Below, piece by piece: positions 22,841 through 35,015 of a DNA stretch of 64,000 nucleotides (position 1 is the first letter of the stretch; every line of letters begins with the position of its first letter). This DNA comes from Kitagawia praeruptora (taxonomy: Eukaryota; Streptophyta; Magnoliopsida; Apiales; Apiaceae). Where the stretch lies: NCBI GenBank assembly GCA_037693485.1, contig CM075344.1, positions 42,907,501 to 42,971,500 on the forward strand, given 5' to 3'. Under the pieces are notes generated by a model that saw only the letters and a list, made by a program, of their open reading frames with translations, made no database searches and had not been told where the DNA came from. Position numbers and translations under genes: made by a program.

Positions 22841-23580
22841 TTAATTTTGCAAATTCTTCAACAATACATTTATTAAATCAGAATGGGCATCTACCAACTC
22901 CCAGTTAGGATCAGCAATATAACTAGAGTATCTCGCTAAATAGTGAGCTACCGAGTTCGCGGATCGTTTCACAAATTTTAAAGTCACTTTACGGAACTCT
23001 AAGTCAACAAGAAATTTCTTGCATTCATCAATCACTCTCCCAAGATATGAGAAGTTAATCAATGAACACCTAATGGCCTGAATTGCTCCTAGGCATCTGA
23101 TTTAACAACAACCTCCTGCCATTCTTTGGACTTTATCCAGCTCAGTGCTTCTCTTATACCAACGGATTCTGCCAGTTCTGGATGTATTCTCCCTTGCTTG
23201 CAGCTTGATCTGGCTCCCAGCATTATACCTTCATGGTTACGATCGAGCAACCATGGCAGGCTGTAGGAATTAGATTCTACAAATAAGGCTGCATCAGTGT
23301 TTATCTTAACAATACCCATCCGTGGTTGTTGCCAGTGCGAGTCACCATCCGCTTGGGTTATAAACCCAATAGAGTTATCGAATGATCTGTCTTGCGCATT
23401 CTCCCAGTTGTTAAGAGTATGTATTGCTGATGTAACTATATCCTTGAAATCCCTTCCTTTTTGTTGCCACACCACTTCATTCATGTTCTTCCAAATGGAC
23501 CAAGCCACCATAAAAATTTTGTTGCTCATATCTTTCGTCCCTTGCTGGAGAACTCCTTGTAACCATGATTCCATCTGCAA
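22841..23580 (-). pseudogene. RNase H domain of a LINE-type retrotransposon
   Basis: Reading leftwards on the minus strand: an Ile/Trp-rich linker (IFMVAWSIWKNMNEVVWQQK), then RVT_3-type RNase H with the first catalytic Asp in IVKINTDAAL, Glu in PELAESVGIREALSW, and the second Asp in VVVKSDA. A TAG follows this Asp and a frame change occurs near 23072. The domain then ends in another frame with FVKRSANSVAHYLAR, which supplies the conserved N/H region. This order, linker plus RNase H after a zinc-binding RT region, is that of plant L1-like LINE ORF2 C-termini. The endonuclease and most of the RT are missing. Confidence 0.75.
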
Positions 23581-23616
23581 GTCCGTGACTACACCATAAT
23601 TATAATCAACATGATG

Positions 23617-23838
23617 TCAACATTGAGCCGCTACTGGACATGTGACTAAAACATGAAATGTAGTTTCTTCATATATATTACAAACAGGGCATAAGCTGCT
23701 CACGTCCACCCTTTTACTGATCAATTTGTCCTTTATGGGAAGACACCCACGAGCTACTCTCCAAATAAAGTGCTTAACTTTTACGGGTAGTTTTAGACTC
23801 CAGGTTTTATTCCAGAACGATGTGCTATTACTTGCCAT
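23617..23838 (-). pseudogene. zf-RVT domain of the same LINE fragment
   Basis: SFWNKTWSLKLPVKVKHFIW, then RGCLPIKDKL, then CPVCNIYEETTFHVLVTC give the zinc-binding reverse-transcriptase domain (CxxC...HxxxxC). It lies just upstream, in minus-strand sense, of the RNase H fragment. A stop and frame change separate the two. Sequence further right loses similarity, consistent with 5' truncation of the insertion. Confidence 0.78.
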
Positions 23839-24229
23839 GCTTACTCCTGAAGCTTCCCTTGTAACAGCATAAGCACTCTTACCTTTTAAAAAAAATAGTT
23901 TTAACTGATTTAATTATTAAAAACGTACCATAATTAATGCTCCCTCAATCTCATAAAAATTAATGTTTTATAAAATTTTAAAATTAAATTAATTAAACTT
24001 TAATTGATAATTAAAAATGATAATTAAACACAAAAATTATGAAAATACTATAATTAACTATCTAGTTTAATTTTTAAATTTATAAAACTACAAGTTAGTA
24101 GAGTTAGAGTTCGAGTCAGCGAGAATATTTCCGTGAAAAATTTGAAACCGGCCTCGAGCTCGAAAGCGAAGTTTTACGTTAAAAAATGCGTCTGTAAGAA
24201 GGTCGGCGACTCCATAAACTGAAAAATTA
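23839..24229. other. AT-rich spacer
   Basis: Nothing recognisable between the LINE fragment and the second copia element. Confidence 0.5.
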
Positions 24230-24458
24230 GGACTTATAATCACAGAGTATTATGATTTATGTGTATTTTATTATTATGCACAAGCAAAGTATATATAGTT
24301 ACAAGGATGACAAGAATCCCTAAACATAAGGTCAATCAATCGGTAATAATATGTCCTAGAGATATGATTGACATTCACTATGTAAAGTTAATATTTACAG
24401 AATAAATCAGTATCACAACATGTACTGGACATGTACTGGATAATACCCCCCAGCAAGC

Positions 24459-26070
24459 TCAAGTACGGGGCAGAACTTGAAGCTTGGATCGTAAAGTATT
24501 GAAGGAAGATGAGCTTAGTGGTTTTGTAAAGATGTCTGCCACTTGATCTGCAAAAACTATATGACTGACTTTAAGAAGACCAACATCTACACGCTCTTTG
24601 ACAAAATAATAATCCAAGTGAATGTGTTTGGAACGGGAGCCAATAACCGGATTAGCTGACATGAAAGTGGCACCAATATTATCACAGAACAATTGCGGTG
24701 GTTGTGACAGAGATATGCCAAGTTCATTTAAAAGTTGTTGCAGCCAAACTAATTCAGTAGTTGTGTAAGCAAGAGCACGAAATTCAGCTTCAGTGCTATT
24801 GCGAGCCACCACACACTGTTTACGTGAGGTCCAAGTGTCCAACTGATTAAATTGGGACCAAAGTAGATGGCAAAGCCATACTGAGAGCGACAATCATCAG
24901 GATCAGATAACCATCCAGCATCAGAGTAGGCACGAAGCTGAGGTTGAGTACAAGGACGAATGAGAATACCATGGTTAATAGTACCTTTGAGGTACCTGAG
25001 AATGCGTTTGACAGCCTTCCAATGATCTTGAGTTGGAGAGTGCATAAACTGACAGACTCTATTAACAGAGTATGCAATCTCAGGACGAGTGATAGTAGCA
25101 TATTGTAAAGCTCCAACAACCTGACGATACAACCGAGCATCATCAACAGGAATGTCATTCTTGCAAAGTCTAGTATCTGATTCGGCATGTGTTGGCAAAG
25201 GTTTTGTGTTAACCATATTGCAGTTGGAAAGAAGGTCCATTATGTACTTAGACTGGGACAAAAATAGACCTGAATCATGATTGAGCACTTCAACACCTAA
25301 AAAGAAATGAACTGGTCACAAATCCTTTAAAGAAAATGTTCTATTAAGTACATCAATGAATCGAGAGATGTAAGATGGATCACTTCCTGTAATAATAATA
25401 TCATCAACATAGGAAAACAAATAAATAGTCGTTGAGGGTGACTAATGTAAAAAAAGTGAAGTGTTAGAATAACAAGCGCGAAACCCATTAGAGAGTAGAA
25501 AACTCTTGAGTTTATCAAACCATTCACGAGGTGATTGCCGTAGTCCATATATAGTTTTATTGAGTTTACATACATGGAACGGGAAAGTAGGATCAACAAA
25601 ACCTTTTGGTTGTTCCATAAAGACAGTTTCATGCAAGTCTCCATTGAGGAAGGCATTGTTGATGTCAAGTTGGCGAATTGACCATCCCTTGGAGAGGGCT
25701 ATGGAAAGATGAACTGTGGTTGGCTTAAGTACTGGATGAATGTATGAAAATAGTCAACTCCTTCTTCCTGACTGAATCCCTTTGCGACAAGGCGAGCTTT
25801 GTAACGGTCTATCGAACCATCTACTTTCTTTTTAATCTTGTAAATCTACTTACAACCAACCAGATTAGTATCATGAGGACGTGGTACAAGGGACCAAGTA
25901 TTATTACGAATTAAAGCACTATATTCAGCCTGCATAGCTCCTTGCCAACAAGAGTGTTTTTGTGCTTGATGATAGGTTGCGGGTTCTTTGCTAGGATCCA
26001 GGGTAATAGGGTGACGGATTGTGTTAAAAGTTTTGGGTTTGAGGGTGTGTGTTTGTGTCCTAGTGGTCAT
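24459..26070 (-). pseudogene. Copia-2 reverse transcriptase and RNase H remnants
   Basis: The pieces in minus-strand order are: WQGAMQAEYSALIRNNTWSL, ETVFMEQPKGFVDP, IYGLRQSPREWFDKLKSFLL, a YVDDIIITG catalytic box near 25380-25410, ATITRPEIAYSVNRVCQFMH, RNase H DAGWLSDPDDCRSQYG, STEAEFRAL and CDNIGATFMSANPV, and C-terminal HIHLDYYFVKERVD, DIFTKPL. At least five frame changes or stops separate them, for example the stop just before the YVDD box. The DAGW in place of the usual DADW is another sign of decay. Confidence 0.85.
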
Positions 26071-26214
26071 GGTATGAGAGCTAGTATCTGAGGCTCGAAA
26101 GTAGGAGGGTGCGTTAGGATAAGGAGACGGTTGTGGTGGATCATGATTGGAAGGAGACGGTGGAGGAGTAGGGCTAGAGGAAGGTGATAATGGAGGAGTT
26201 GGCTGGTCATTGGA

Positions 26215-27560
26215 TTATGGAGGTGGAGGTGAGATGTAATCAAAGATAAAATCAGGAGTAGGACTAGGTTGAGTGTTCTTGGGAGGCACCGTAGACGAAC
26301 CAACATGATTAGTATAAGGAAAAACATCCTCATTAAATATGACATGACGAGCAATATAAAGACAAGAAGAGGGTACGTGGAGACATAAATAACCTTTATG
26401 CTTAGAGCTAAAACCCAGAAACACGCATGGAAGAGAGCGAAAATCCAGTTTATGTTTATTGTAAGGTCGTAAAAATGGATAACAGAGACAACCAAAAGTT
26501 TTAATAAAATCATAATCTGGAACTTTTAAGAATAGCCTTTGATAAGGTGATTCATAATTTAGTAAACCAGTGATAGTACGATTATGGAGAAAAGTGGCTG
26601 TGTGGAAGGCTTGTTCCCAAAATTGAAATGGTAAAGATGACTGGGTAAGAAAAATTAAACCTTTTTCCACAATAATTCTATTTCTGCGTTTAGCAGCCCC
26701 ATTTTGTTCTTGAGTGTGAGGGCAGGAAACACGGTGAGAAATACCATGATTAGATAGAAAAGTTGATACATTACAAAACTCTCCACACCAATCTATTTAT
26801 AGAGACTTGACGGTACATCCGAATTGTGTTTTAACCATGGCTTTAAATTTAATGAAGATGTTAAATACTTGAGATTTATGAGTAAGAAATTAAATCCAAA
26901 TAAACTTAGTAGCATCATCAATAAAGAACACAAAATAACGATTTCCATTATATGATGAAACCGGGGAAGGACCCCAAACATCTGAATACATAAGATCAAA
27001 AGGTTTATTTGAACTAACATGAGAATTAGGAAGATAAAAACGATGACTTTTTCCTAACTGACATGCATCACAAACAGTGGGAAATTTATTAGAACTAATG
27101 GGAAGACGAAACTAAGACACAAGACGACGAAGAATGTGTTCATGAGGATGAGCTAAGCGACGATGCCAACCATGTAGAGTGGTACGGGCGCCAAAAAGTG
27201 CGGTGGGTGGAGGCTTGGCAAATTGTAAAGGTGGCTGAAGACGGTAGAGGCCGTGATCAACGACCCCGCGAAGAAGAGGTCTGCCCTGTAGAGTTTTAAG
27301 AACACAATGGTTATGATAAAATTCCATGTAAGTAGGATTATCACGAGTTATTTCAGAGACACTAAAAAGACTTTTTGTAAGTATAATGAGAACGTCTTTG
27401 AGACATACAGAATTAGACAAAGTAGGCAAAATAGTAGTGCCAGAATGCGAAATAAATAATTGGTTACCGTTGCCCACGGAGAATTTGTCATTACCACGAT
27501 ACTCATCTGTTATGGTTAATTTATTGAGATCTGGAGTGACATGATCAGTAGCTCCAGTGT
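26215..27560 (-). pseudogene. Copia-2 protease and integrase remnants
   Basis: On the minus strand: a protease motif DTGATDHV near 27540-27560 preceded by a stop, then FSVSEITRDNPTYMEF, the pre-integrase motif WHRRLAHPHEHILRRLVS, a C..C zinc region, and the integrase core with SDVWGPSPV, an altered second motif near 26780 (stop, then WCGEF), and QEQNGAAKRRNR. After this comes the conserved FLHNRTITGLLNYESPYQRL, FGCLCYPF, VFLGFSSKHKGYLC block. The second motif is damaged and several stops interrupt the core, so integrase is inactive. Confidence 0.85.
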
Positions 27561-27718
27561 CAAATTACCAAGAGGGGTCAATGATAGATGATGGAGATGC
27601 ATAATTGGCTAACCGTTCGGAAGAACGAGGTCGCAACTGGTGAACCGGATAATCACTGTGATTGTTGTGATTAAAGCAATCAATGGCTGAATGACCCATC
27701 TTTCCAAAAAGCTAACAT

Positions 27719-28202
27719 TAAGTGCGATGACGAGGAGGTCCAGAAAATGTGTCAGGTGAGCGGTTATTGTCACGGGGAGGAGGCCGTGATCGGTTGTTGC
27801 GTGAAGAATTTCGGTTGTAAGCAACATTGGCTGAGGGAGCAGTGACCAAGGAGGGTGGTGGCGAGGGCAAGATGGCAGGTTGGGCTTGTCTCTTAATTTC
27901 CAGAGCAAGCCGTTCCTCCTCTTGAAGAAGGAGCCCAACGAGTTCATCCACGTGAACATCTTCTGTTTTCATCATAAAGGCAGTGACAAATGGGCCATAA
28001 GACCTATCAAGACCATTAAGAATGTGACCAACCAGATCTTCGTTGGAACAGGGTGCAGATTTTCTGACAGATCATCAGCGATACTTCATTTTTGCTCAAC
28101 ATACTCTTGTATTGATAATGAGCCTTTCATTAGAGATTGAAGTTGATTCTTTAAAGCCATACGACGAGCCCGAGTTTGAGCCTGGAACGTATGATCAAGA
28201 GT
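27719..28202 (-). pseudogene. Copia-2 gag, 3' part
   Basis: ARRMALKNQLQSLMKGSLSI and, after a frame change near 28050, DRSYGPFVTAFMMKTEDVHV with an EEERLALEI motif are typical of plant copia Gag (UBN2 family). The 5' part lies on the other side of the CACTA insertion, at 30618-31007. Confidence 0.8.
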
Positions 28203-30614
28203 CACTACAAGAAAAACGCAAACAGACGACACTGATCAGACAACGCTCAGAGAAAAAAGTGTTGTCCGGATTTAACAGACAATTGTTTATTTTTAGACTC
28301 GAAAACGTGTCGTCTGAGCCATTGTTGTACAACTATTTTTAAACCGTTGTCTAAAAAACTGAATCAGACAACACTTTTTAACTGTCGTGTTGTGCAAAGT
28401 AATAGCTTCATACAACGGTTTAAACGAGCAGTTGTCTGAATAAACTTCAGACAACGTAGCAAGAAACCGTTGTTGAAATTAGACAAGTATTTTTTGCTCG
28501 TTGTTGTGTAAAAGGTCTTCAAACAACGGTATGATATTGTGTTGTCTGAATGATTTTATCAGACAACGTATTTTAAATTGTTGTGTTGTGCAAAGCATTA
28601 AATATAGACAACGGTTTATAAAAGTGTTGTTTGAATAGGTTTCAGACAAGTTTTCAAGAAACCGTTATCTGAACTACATAAAATTTTGAATTGAATTTTG
28701 TGGGAAATAATGAAATAATTTGAATTGAATTTGGTGGGAAATGGAAAAATTGAATTAGATTTGGTGGGAAATAATGAAAAAAATCAGACAACGGTGTTGT
28801 TATAAAAAATGTTGTGTGATATTAAGCACAACAACCTTTTTAGAAATCAGACTTGTTTTCAAGCATAACTTGACTCCAAATATTTTTAAATACCTCCACA
28901 TCATTTTCTAGATTTTAAGAAATTTTTCTAGAATTTTTAAATCATTTTCTACATTTTTAAACAATTTTATACTATTTTTAAATCACTGGAAACTATTAAA
29001 CAAATAATTATAAATTAAATAAATTTAATTAAATTAATTAAAATCATTTAACAATCAATTAATAAATTATTTAATAAATATTGACATTTATTAAATAATT
29101 AAATTAATTAATTATTATTTGAAATTAATTAAAATAATTAAAAGTATTTAACCCTTAATTGTTTCCGATTAAAGTAAATATGTAAATGATTTTTAAAAAC
29201 AAAAATTCAAGTAAAATAAATCCAGAAATTCACTGAATTTGAAATACAATTTTAGATATTAACTTTTTTGCATTTTTATAACTAAATTTCGGATTTAAAA
29301 TAAATAATCAAAATAAAAATAATTGTGAAAATTAAATAAATAATTTACCTTTTTAAACAAAAGGTAATTTAGTAATTAGAAGTAAATAAGTTAAAAGGTG
29401 AAAAGATTAAAAACATTTCCGTTTTTACCTTTTTACAAAAACAGGATTGAAGCAATACTATTCATCACCATCTTCAAGCTTTCATTCCAAGAACACGAAG
29501 AACACAATAATCAATCTCCAATTTTTATATGTTATGGAACTCAAAATCCAACATATGATATATGAAATTGACCAGAAAACCAAGATCTACAACATGGCAT
29601 CTTCAGATTTCACAATAAACACTGTTTGCAATTGTTTTTTATTTTAATCCTAATAATTTCGAAAATAAATCAAATTTTAGAAAAAAAATCGAAATCACCT
29701 GCACCACATATGTTGGAAAAAACACGTAGGGTTCGTTGAGAGCTTCGATTCGACTACAGGAGCGTCAAAATCCGAATTCAATAACGTCTTTGAATTGGAC
29801 TTCGATCTTCAAGAATAATATTTACCAGAATCTATACTATTACAACGTTTTCGTTTTTGTTAAAATCTCGTACAACCCGACCTTTTTATTTTTCGATTAT
29901 TTATCATTAGTCAATGTTATCATCTTTGATAAAAACTTGTTAAAAGTATCATTAGACAATGGACAAGTTTCAAGAAACCATTGTTCCAAAAAGAGTTGAC
30001 CATTGTATAAAAATTGTAAAACCATTGTCTATAACCATTGTCTTTTTGACTTAACAACAACAATCTTAGTTTTGAAAACACTTGTCTGAAATGATTTTAA
30101 ACAAGCTTTTTTTAAGCGATTGTTGTTGTTTCTAGGTATCAGACAACAATTTTCATAACTAGACACGTTGTGTGGAAACCTTTGTGACAACAGTTTGTGT
30201 ATCGTTGTCTGATACAAGTATAAGATGGCATCTCAATATACGACGAGAAAAAAAGTATCAGACAACGGCCAAAAACAGTTGTCACATAATTCTTTTTTAT
30301 ATAAAACGGTTGTCTGTCATGCTCCCCAACAACGGTTTTATTCCGTTGTCTTTTCTATTGAACAACAACGATCATGGTTTAGAAACCACTTGTCTAAAAT
30401 GATTTCAGACAAGCATTTTTCAACCGACTGTTGTTGTTTCTAGGTATCAGACAACATTTTCCAGAACAAGGTATGTTGTCTTGTACACGATCAGATAACG
30501 ATTTGTGTGCTGTTGTCTGATCTAGATATCAGACGGCATCTCAATAGACGACGGGAAAAGGGGTCATCAGACAACGGGCAAAACCAGTTGTCTCATCCAG
30601 TTTTTCTTGTAGTG
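28203..30614. mobile_element. Non-autonomous CACTA transposon 2
   Basis: It starts CACTACAAGAAAAACGC and ends with the inverse (TTTTTCTTGTAGTG). A 3-bp target duplication AGT flanks it (28200-28202 and 30615-30617). Subterminal zones (about 28220-28860 and 29940-30600) repeat CAGACAACG / CGTTGTCTG in both orientations. The 1-kb middle is AT-rich with no transposase; a 66-codon frame at 29447-29647 has no signature. The termini and subterminal repeats differ from those of the CACTA at 10218, so this is a different family. Confidence 0.9.
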
Positions 30615-30617
30615 AGT

Positions 30618-31007
30618 GGTCCATGCCTCGTGTGCAGAATTGGCACGAACAACCAGCGATAGGACGCGCTCTGTCAATGTAGATCTAAGCCACATAAGGA
30701 CGAAACGATCGCGGCGATGCCAAACAAGAAAGTCTGGGTTGATCTCAGGAGGAGTGGTGACATTGGCAACCTGGGGTTTGAATTTAGAAGGAGGATTGTA
30801 GTGCAATACTGAGTCCTCTAAGTCAAATGCTTGAAGAGAAGTGAGAACAGTGTTACGCCATAGAGAGAAGTTGTTGCGGTCAAGCTTGATGATAATAGAT
30901 GGGATTTGAAAACTGATTGGGGAAGCCGAGCTAGCAGCCAAAAGAAGCTGACCTGATGTATTTTTATTGGTAATGTTTAACATGGCAGAAGAGTTAGTGT
31001 TGGACAT
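30618..31007 (-). pseudogene. Copia-2 gag, 5' part
   Basis: It starts MSNTNSSAMLNITNKNTSG, followed by IIIKLDRNNFSLWRNTVLTS and VWHRRDRFVLMWLRSTLTE, the plant copia gag N-terminal domain. The frame is open until the CACTA insertion after AHEAWT. Confidence 0.85.
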
Positions 31008-31508
31008 GGTGAAGAGTTTTGTGGTTAATTGAAAAATAACCCAGCTCTGATACCATGTTAAGTAACCAACTCATATAAAACCTTAAGGTATTAGAGGGAT
31101 GCCTTATATGGATCTTATATTATATTCTAACACTCCCCCTCACTCGAAAGCCCATTTTTGGGTCGAAGAGTGGATCACGGGCGCTCATCTTTGGAGCATA
31201 ATTTGCCTTTCGTGTCCATAATAAATTATGAAAATATTGGGGGTCGCAGAGAGTCGAACCCGTGACCTCTGCGTGCCTGAGCTCTGATACCATATAATCA
31301 TAGAGTATTATGATTTTTGTGTATTTTATTATTATGCACAAGCAAAGTATATATAGTTATAAGGGTGATAAGAATCCCTAAACATAAGGTCAATCAATCG
31401 GTAATAATATGTCCTAGAGATATGATTGACATTCACTATGTAAAGTTAATATTTACTGAATAAATCAGTATCACAACATGTACTGGACATGTACTGGATA
31501 ATAGGACT

Positions 31509-32015
31509 ACAAGCTAAGCCGAAAGCTAAGAATCATCTTGAAATTAAGTGCACATTGCAACATTTTTAATGACACATTCTTCCTTAGGTTTGGCAGCAAA
31601 CTTGTAGCTGGCTACAGCTTGAGTGTTCATTAAAAAAATTGTACCTTGTCATAGAAGGTAGTCAATAGAAAATCGTACCTGTCTTTGATGGGTATACGAT
31701 CCAACTGGGTGCTGGTAGGTTTTACACGGAAGGCGATGCTCTCAGAATCCGAACTAATTAATTTATAAGATTGACGTTCATGGAAGAATGCCTTTATCAA
31801 TTACTGTATACTATCATTCTCTTGTTTGTTAGCTTATACTTGTGAACTAAATTGCTTACTGTGAGTCGCCATTTTGAATTTTTTTTAGTCTCAGGTGTTC
31901 CAGAGTCGCCACAAAGATCGAGGTCTTATATATAGTAGAATTTGGGGTTTTGATTTCCAAGTTACCCGACTAACTAATTAATGAACTTCTCGTCTATACC
32001 AAATTAAAGATATTT
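31509..32015. other. Intergenic sequence without recognised features
   Basis: No supported coding frame or repeat was seen. Confidence 0.45.
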
Positions 32016-34215
32016 TGTGACAATTTGGGTCAAATTCCGATTCTTTTTCGAAAATCGGGTCGAGTCCCAATTCCGAATCTGAAATAAGTTAAAGCAAACT
32101 ATCCCAAATGCCGCCAACTTGGGTAGTCCACAAGCCCACCACAGAGCCCCAAAAAATCATGATTTGTTGGTGCACTTAGTAGCTGTACTTTGCCTTCCCA
32201 CTTAAACTCCTAACGTCCTCGTCAGGCCTGAACGGATATTCTATAGGTTCGAATCGTTCGTCTCTAGCCTGTTAGGTTAGGGGACTTACACAATCCGAGA
32301 TTAACAATCACCAAGATAGAGCACACACCTAACCAATCGATTAGTTGACAAGATCTACCAAAGCACAAAACAAGAACACACAAATACTCGACGTGGAAAC
32401 ACCCACGTCCCAAACTTGTATTATTAATCTTAACAATATCAATAATACATCAAAACAATAACACCTTAACGATGTCCCAACCCGATACTTGAGCCAACAA
32501 TGCTCAAGCACCTCCCAAACAATACTTAAGACTACATCTCTTATTATTTCACCTCCCCACAGACACATACAATATGACTATGTATATATAGCCATCACAA
32601 ACTTAGCCACCAAGATATACTTTTCATACTTGGTTTCTAATTACAATCTTTATCATACTTGGATCTATAATAATTATCTAAACATATAATTATTACCCAA
32701 TCCATATATGTTTTGGATCACCAAAACCCATACTACCCGTATTGGGTTTAAACCCAACAATCCTCCCCTTCAACCCAATACCCATATCGGATTGAACGGT
32801 ACCATCAAAGCCATCGACGTCCATTCGCCAATGCCTCCCCTCGAACAAGAATCTCCTCTTGCTCCTCCAATCTTTGAGTGTCGCTAAAACCCATATAGTG
32901 ACCCTCCAAACCAAGCCATCGTTCTTCACCATAACGATGTATCCATCTACAAAATCACGTGCATCAACCACCACGAGTGCTCTTCCACATGTTGAGTTAC
33001 CCGATCCTTGCTTTCACAATCCTTCGGTCTCTTGAAGAAAATCACTAGTATCATCCAAATAGTTCACCTGGTTGATCAAGCCATTGAAATAGTTGCGATG
33101 ACCTCTTCCATCTTCTTCCATCTTGAGTCCGAACACAGGATTGATCCACGGTGCAAGTCAACCGTCAAACCGCATGTAACTTTGTCTATACCCGCTTTAG
33201 TAGCAATCTCCTTGTCAATAAATCCTTATTGTGCTCCGCCATCCCGATTGAACGTCGAACCTTCCCTCAACCTCATTCATCACGAACCCGAACCTTGGCT
33301 CTTGATACCACTTGTTAGGTTAGGGGACTTACACAATCCGAGATTAACAATCACCAAAACAGAGCACACACCTAACCAATCGATTAGTTGACAAGATCTA
33401 CTAAAGCACAAAACAAGAACACACAAATACTTGACGTGGAAACACCCACGTCCCAAACTTGTATTATTAATCTTAACAATATCAATAATACATCAAAACA
33501 ATAACACCTTAACGGTGTCCCAACCCGATACTTGAGCCAACAATGCTCAAGCACCTACCAAACAATACTTAAGACTACATCTCTTATTATTTCACCTCCC
33601 CACAGACAAATACAATATGACTATGTATATATAGCCATCACAAACTTAGCCACCAAGATATTCTTTTCATACTTGGTTTCTAATTACAATCTTTATCATA
33701 CTTGGATCTATAATGATTATCTAAACATATAATTATTACCCAATCCATATATGTTTTGGATCACCAAAACCCATACTACCCGTATTGGGTTTAAACCCAA
33801 CATAACCATTGTGGGATAATACCGGCTGGCTTCGTGTCCCCACATCCGGATCTCTGTCCATTGTGGGATAATACCATCAGTCTTCGTGCAACTTGACGAA
33901 TCAAGCTTTCGAGAGTCAGCTCTGATGCCATATGTGATAACCCATTCTGTCCATTGTGGGATAATACCATCAACCTTCGTGTCCCGACCTCCGGTAACTT
34001 GACGAATCAAGTTTTCGAGAGTCGGCGCTGATAGCATATGTGACAATCCGGGTCAATTCTCGGATCAACCCAAATGTAACCAACTTGGATAGTTTACAAG
34101 CCCGTCACAAGCCCCCAAAAGATCATGATTTGTTGGTGCACTTAGTAGTTGTACCTTGCCTTATAAACTGAACAGAAATCCAAAATCTCATCTGATATGG
34201 GACTAAGGTGTTACA
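32016..34215 (-). mobile_element. Old LTR-element remnant enclosing a TRIM
   Basis: Segments 32016-32206 and 34039-34215 are diverged direct copies sharing TGTGACAAT..GGGTCAA, CCAACTTGG.TAGT.., and GATTTGTTGGTGCACTTAGTAG. Just left of the right copy, on the minus strand, TATGCTATCAGCGCC resembles a degraded tRNA-Met primer site. Between 33803 and 34040 a unit with CCATTGTGGGATAATACC recurs three times. I read this as an old short LTR element with a younger one inserted; the left LTR end is not resolved. Confidence 0.5.
32270..33802 (-). mobile_element. TRIM-like element with 490-bp LTRs and a 553-bp interior
   Basis: LTRs 32270-32759 and 33313-33802 are nearly identical, begin TGTTAGGTTAGG and end ACCCAACA. 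Flanking pentamers are TAGCC and TAACC, a target duplication with one mismatch. On the minus strand a primer-site-like TGGTATCAAGAGCC follows the right LTR, and a purine tract (GAAGGGGAGGAT) precedes the left one. The interior codes for no gag or pol; a 93-codon minus-strand frame has no known domain. It must be moved by proteins from another element. The high LTR identity suggests a recent insertion. Confidence 0.85.
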
Positions 34216-34624
34216 TATTTAATTAACATTACTATTTTTTTGTATCATATTTTAATCCACATTAACTATCTCTTTGCTCAAAAAAACAAATTCAAATGCA
34301 AAAATTATAACCGCAATTTCACCCAATTGAAGGGAAGGATGATGATTTGCAACCGCACAACAATAAATTATAACAAAATGGAGATTTTTTTTTAGGGATT
34401 CATGTGACTGAGGATGACCTCAGTTAGAATCCTGAGATTAAAAGTTTTTCAATACAAATTTAAGGATATTTAAGTAAATTACTAAGAAAAAATTAATATT
34501 TACAAAAATGCCTCTGCGGGGCTACTTACTTTATAGGCTCTTTGTGTTATAACCTTTGGAGAAATCCTTAAGGACAACCTCAGACACATTTTTCTCTTCT
34601 TTTTTTTTTTTTAAAATCTAAATA
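34216..34624. other. Unassigned sequence left of the Helitron cluster
   Basis: GGATTCATGTGACTGAGGATGACCTCAG near 34400 and GACAACCTCAGACACA near 34575 may be arms of a short foldback element, but no target duplication is evident. Confidence 0.3.
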
Positions 34625-35012
34625 CTAGCTTATAGCCCGTGCAAAGCACGGGTTACTTTTAAATACTTTTGAAATTATATGATTAAATAGAATAGAGCAT
34701 AAAAATTTATTATAGATATAATTTAACTTTGTAATATTAATTAATAAAATTATTATTAATAATAATAGTTATTTAATAAATGATATGTATTGATTAGAAC
34801 TAATAATGTAAAATCTTAATGTAAATTTGTTGTTGACAGGATTCGAACCTTGGATCTTTAGAAGAGGGATTTAAATATAAAATATTTCTTATTATTAGAT
34901 CTAACGGCTATTATGTATTTACTAAATATCTAATGGTCACTATTCTTTTAGATGGTTGAACCAAGTTGAACCAAACAACCAAATTATACACCTCTTTGCT
35001 TATTATATAATA
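34625..35012 (-). mobile_element. Small Helitron with perfect 3' hairpin
   Basis: On the minus strand it ends CCCGTGC-TTT-GCACGGG, CTATAAG, CTAG before T: a perfect 7-bp stem in the expected place. Its 5' end (TACTATTATATAATAAGC, near 35012) abuts the CTAG of a second Helitron at 35016. It is non-coding. Confidence 0.65.
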
Positions 35013-35015
35013 GTA

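Larger units (their letters stand above)
24235..31503 (-). mobile_element. Ty1/copia element 2, degenerate, interrupted by a CACTA element
   Basis: Two 211-bp LTRs (24235-24445 and 31293-31503) differ at only a few positions. They are flanked by the 5-bp target duplication GGACT (24230-24234 and 31504-31508). On the minus strand a primer site TGGTATCAGAGC follows the right-hand LTR, and a GGGGGG polypurine tract precedes the left-hand one. Domain order on the minus strand is gag, protease, integrase, reverse transcriptase, RNase H. Stops and frameshifts are scattered through all domains. Without the inserted CACTA the element is about 4.85 kb, normal for copia. Confidence 0.92.

Noticed and set aside
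24459..28202. Plus-strand open frames across copia-2
   Set aside because: All are shadows of the minus-strand gag-pol remnants.
29447..29647. Small frame in the middle of CACTA 2
   Set aside because: AT-rich codons, no domain, and no similarity to transposase motifs.
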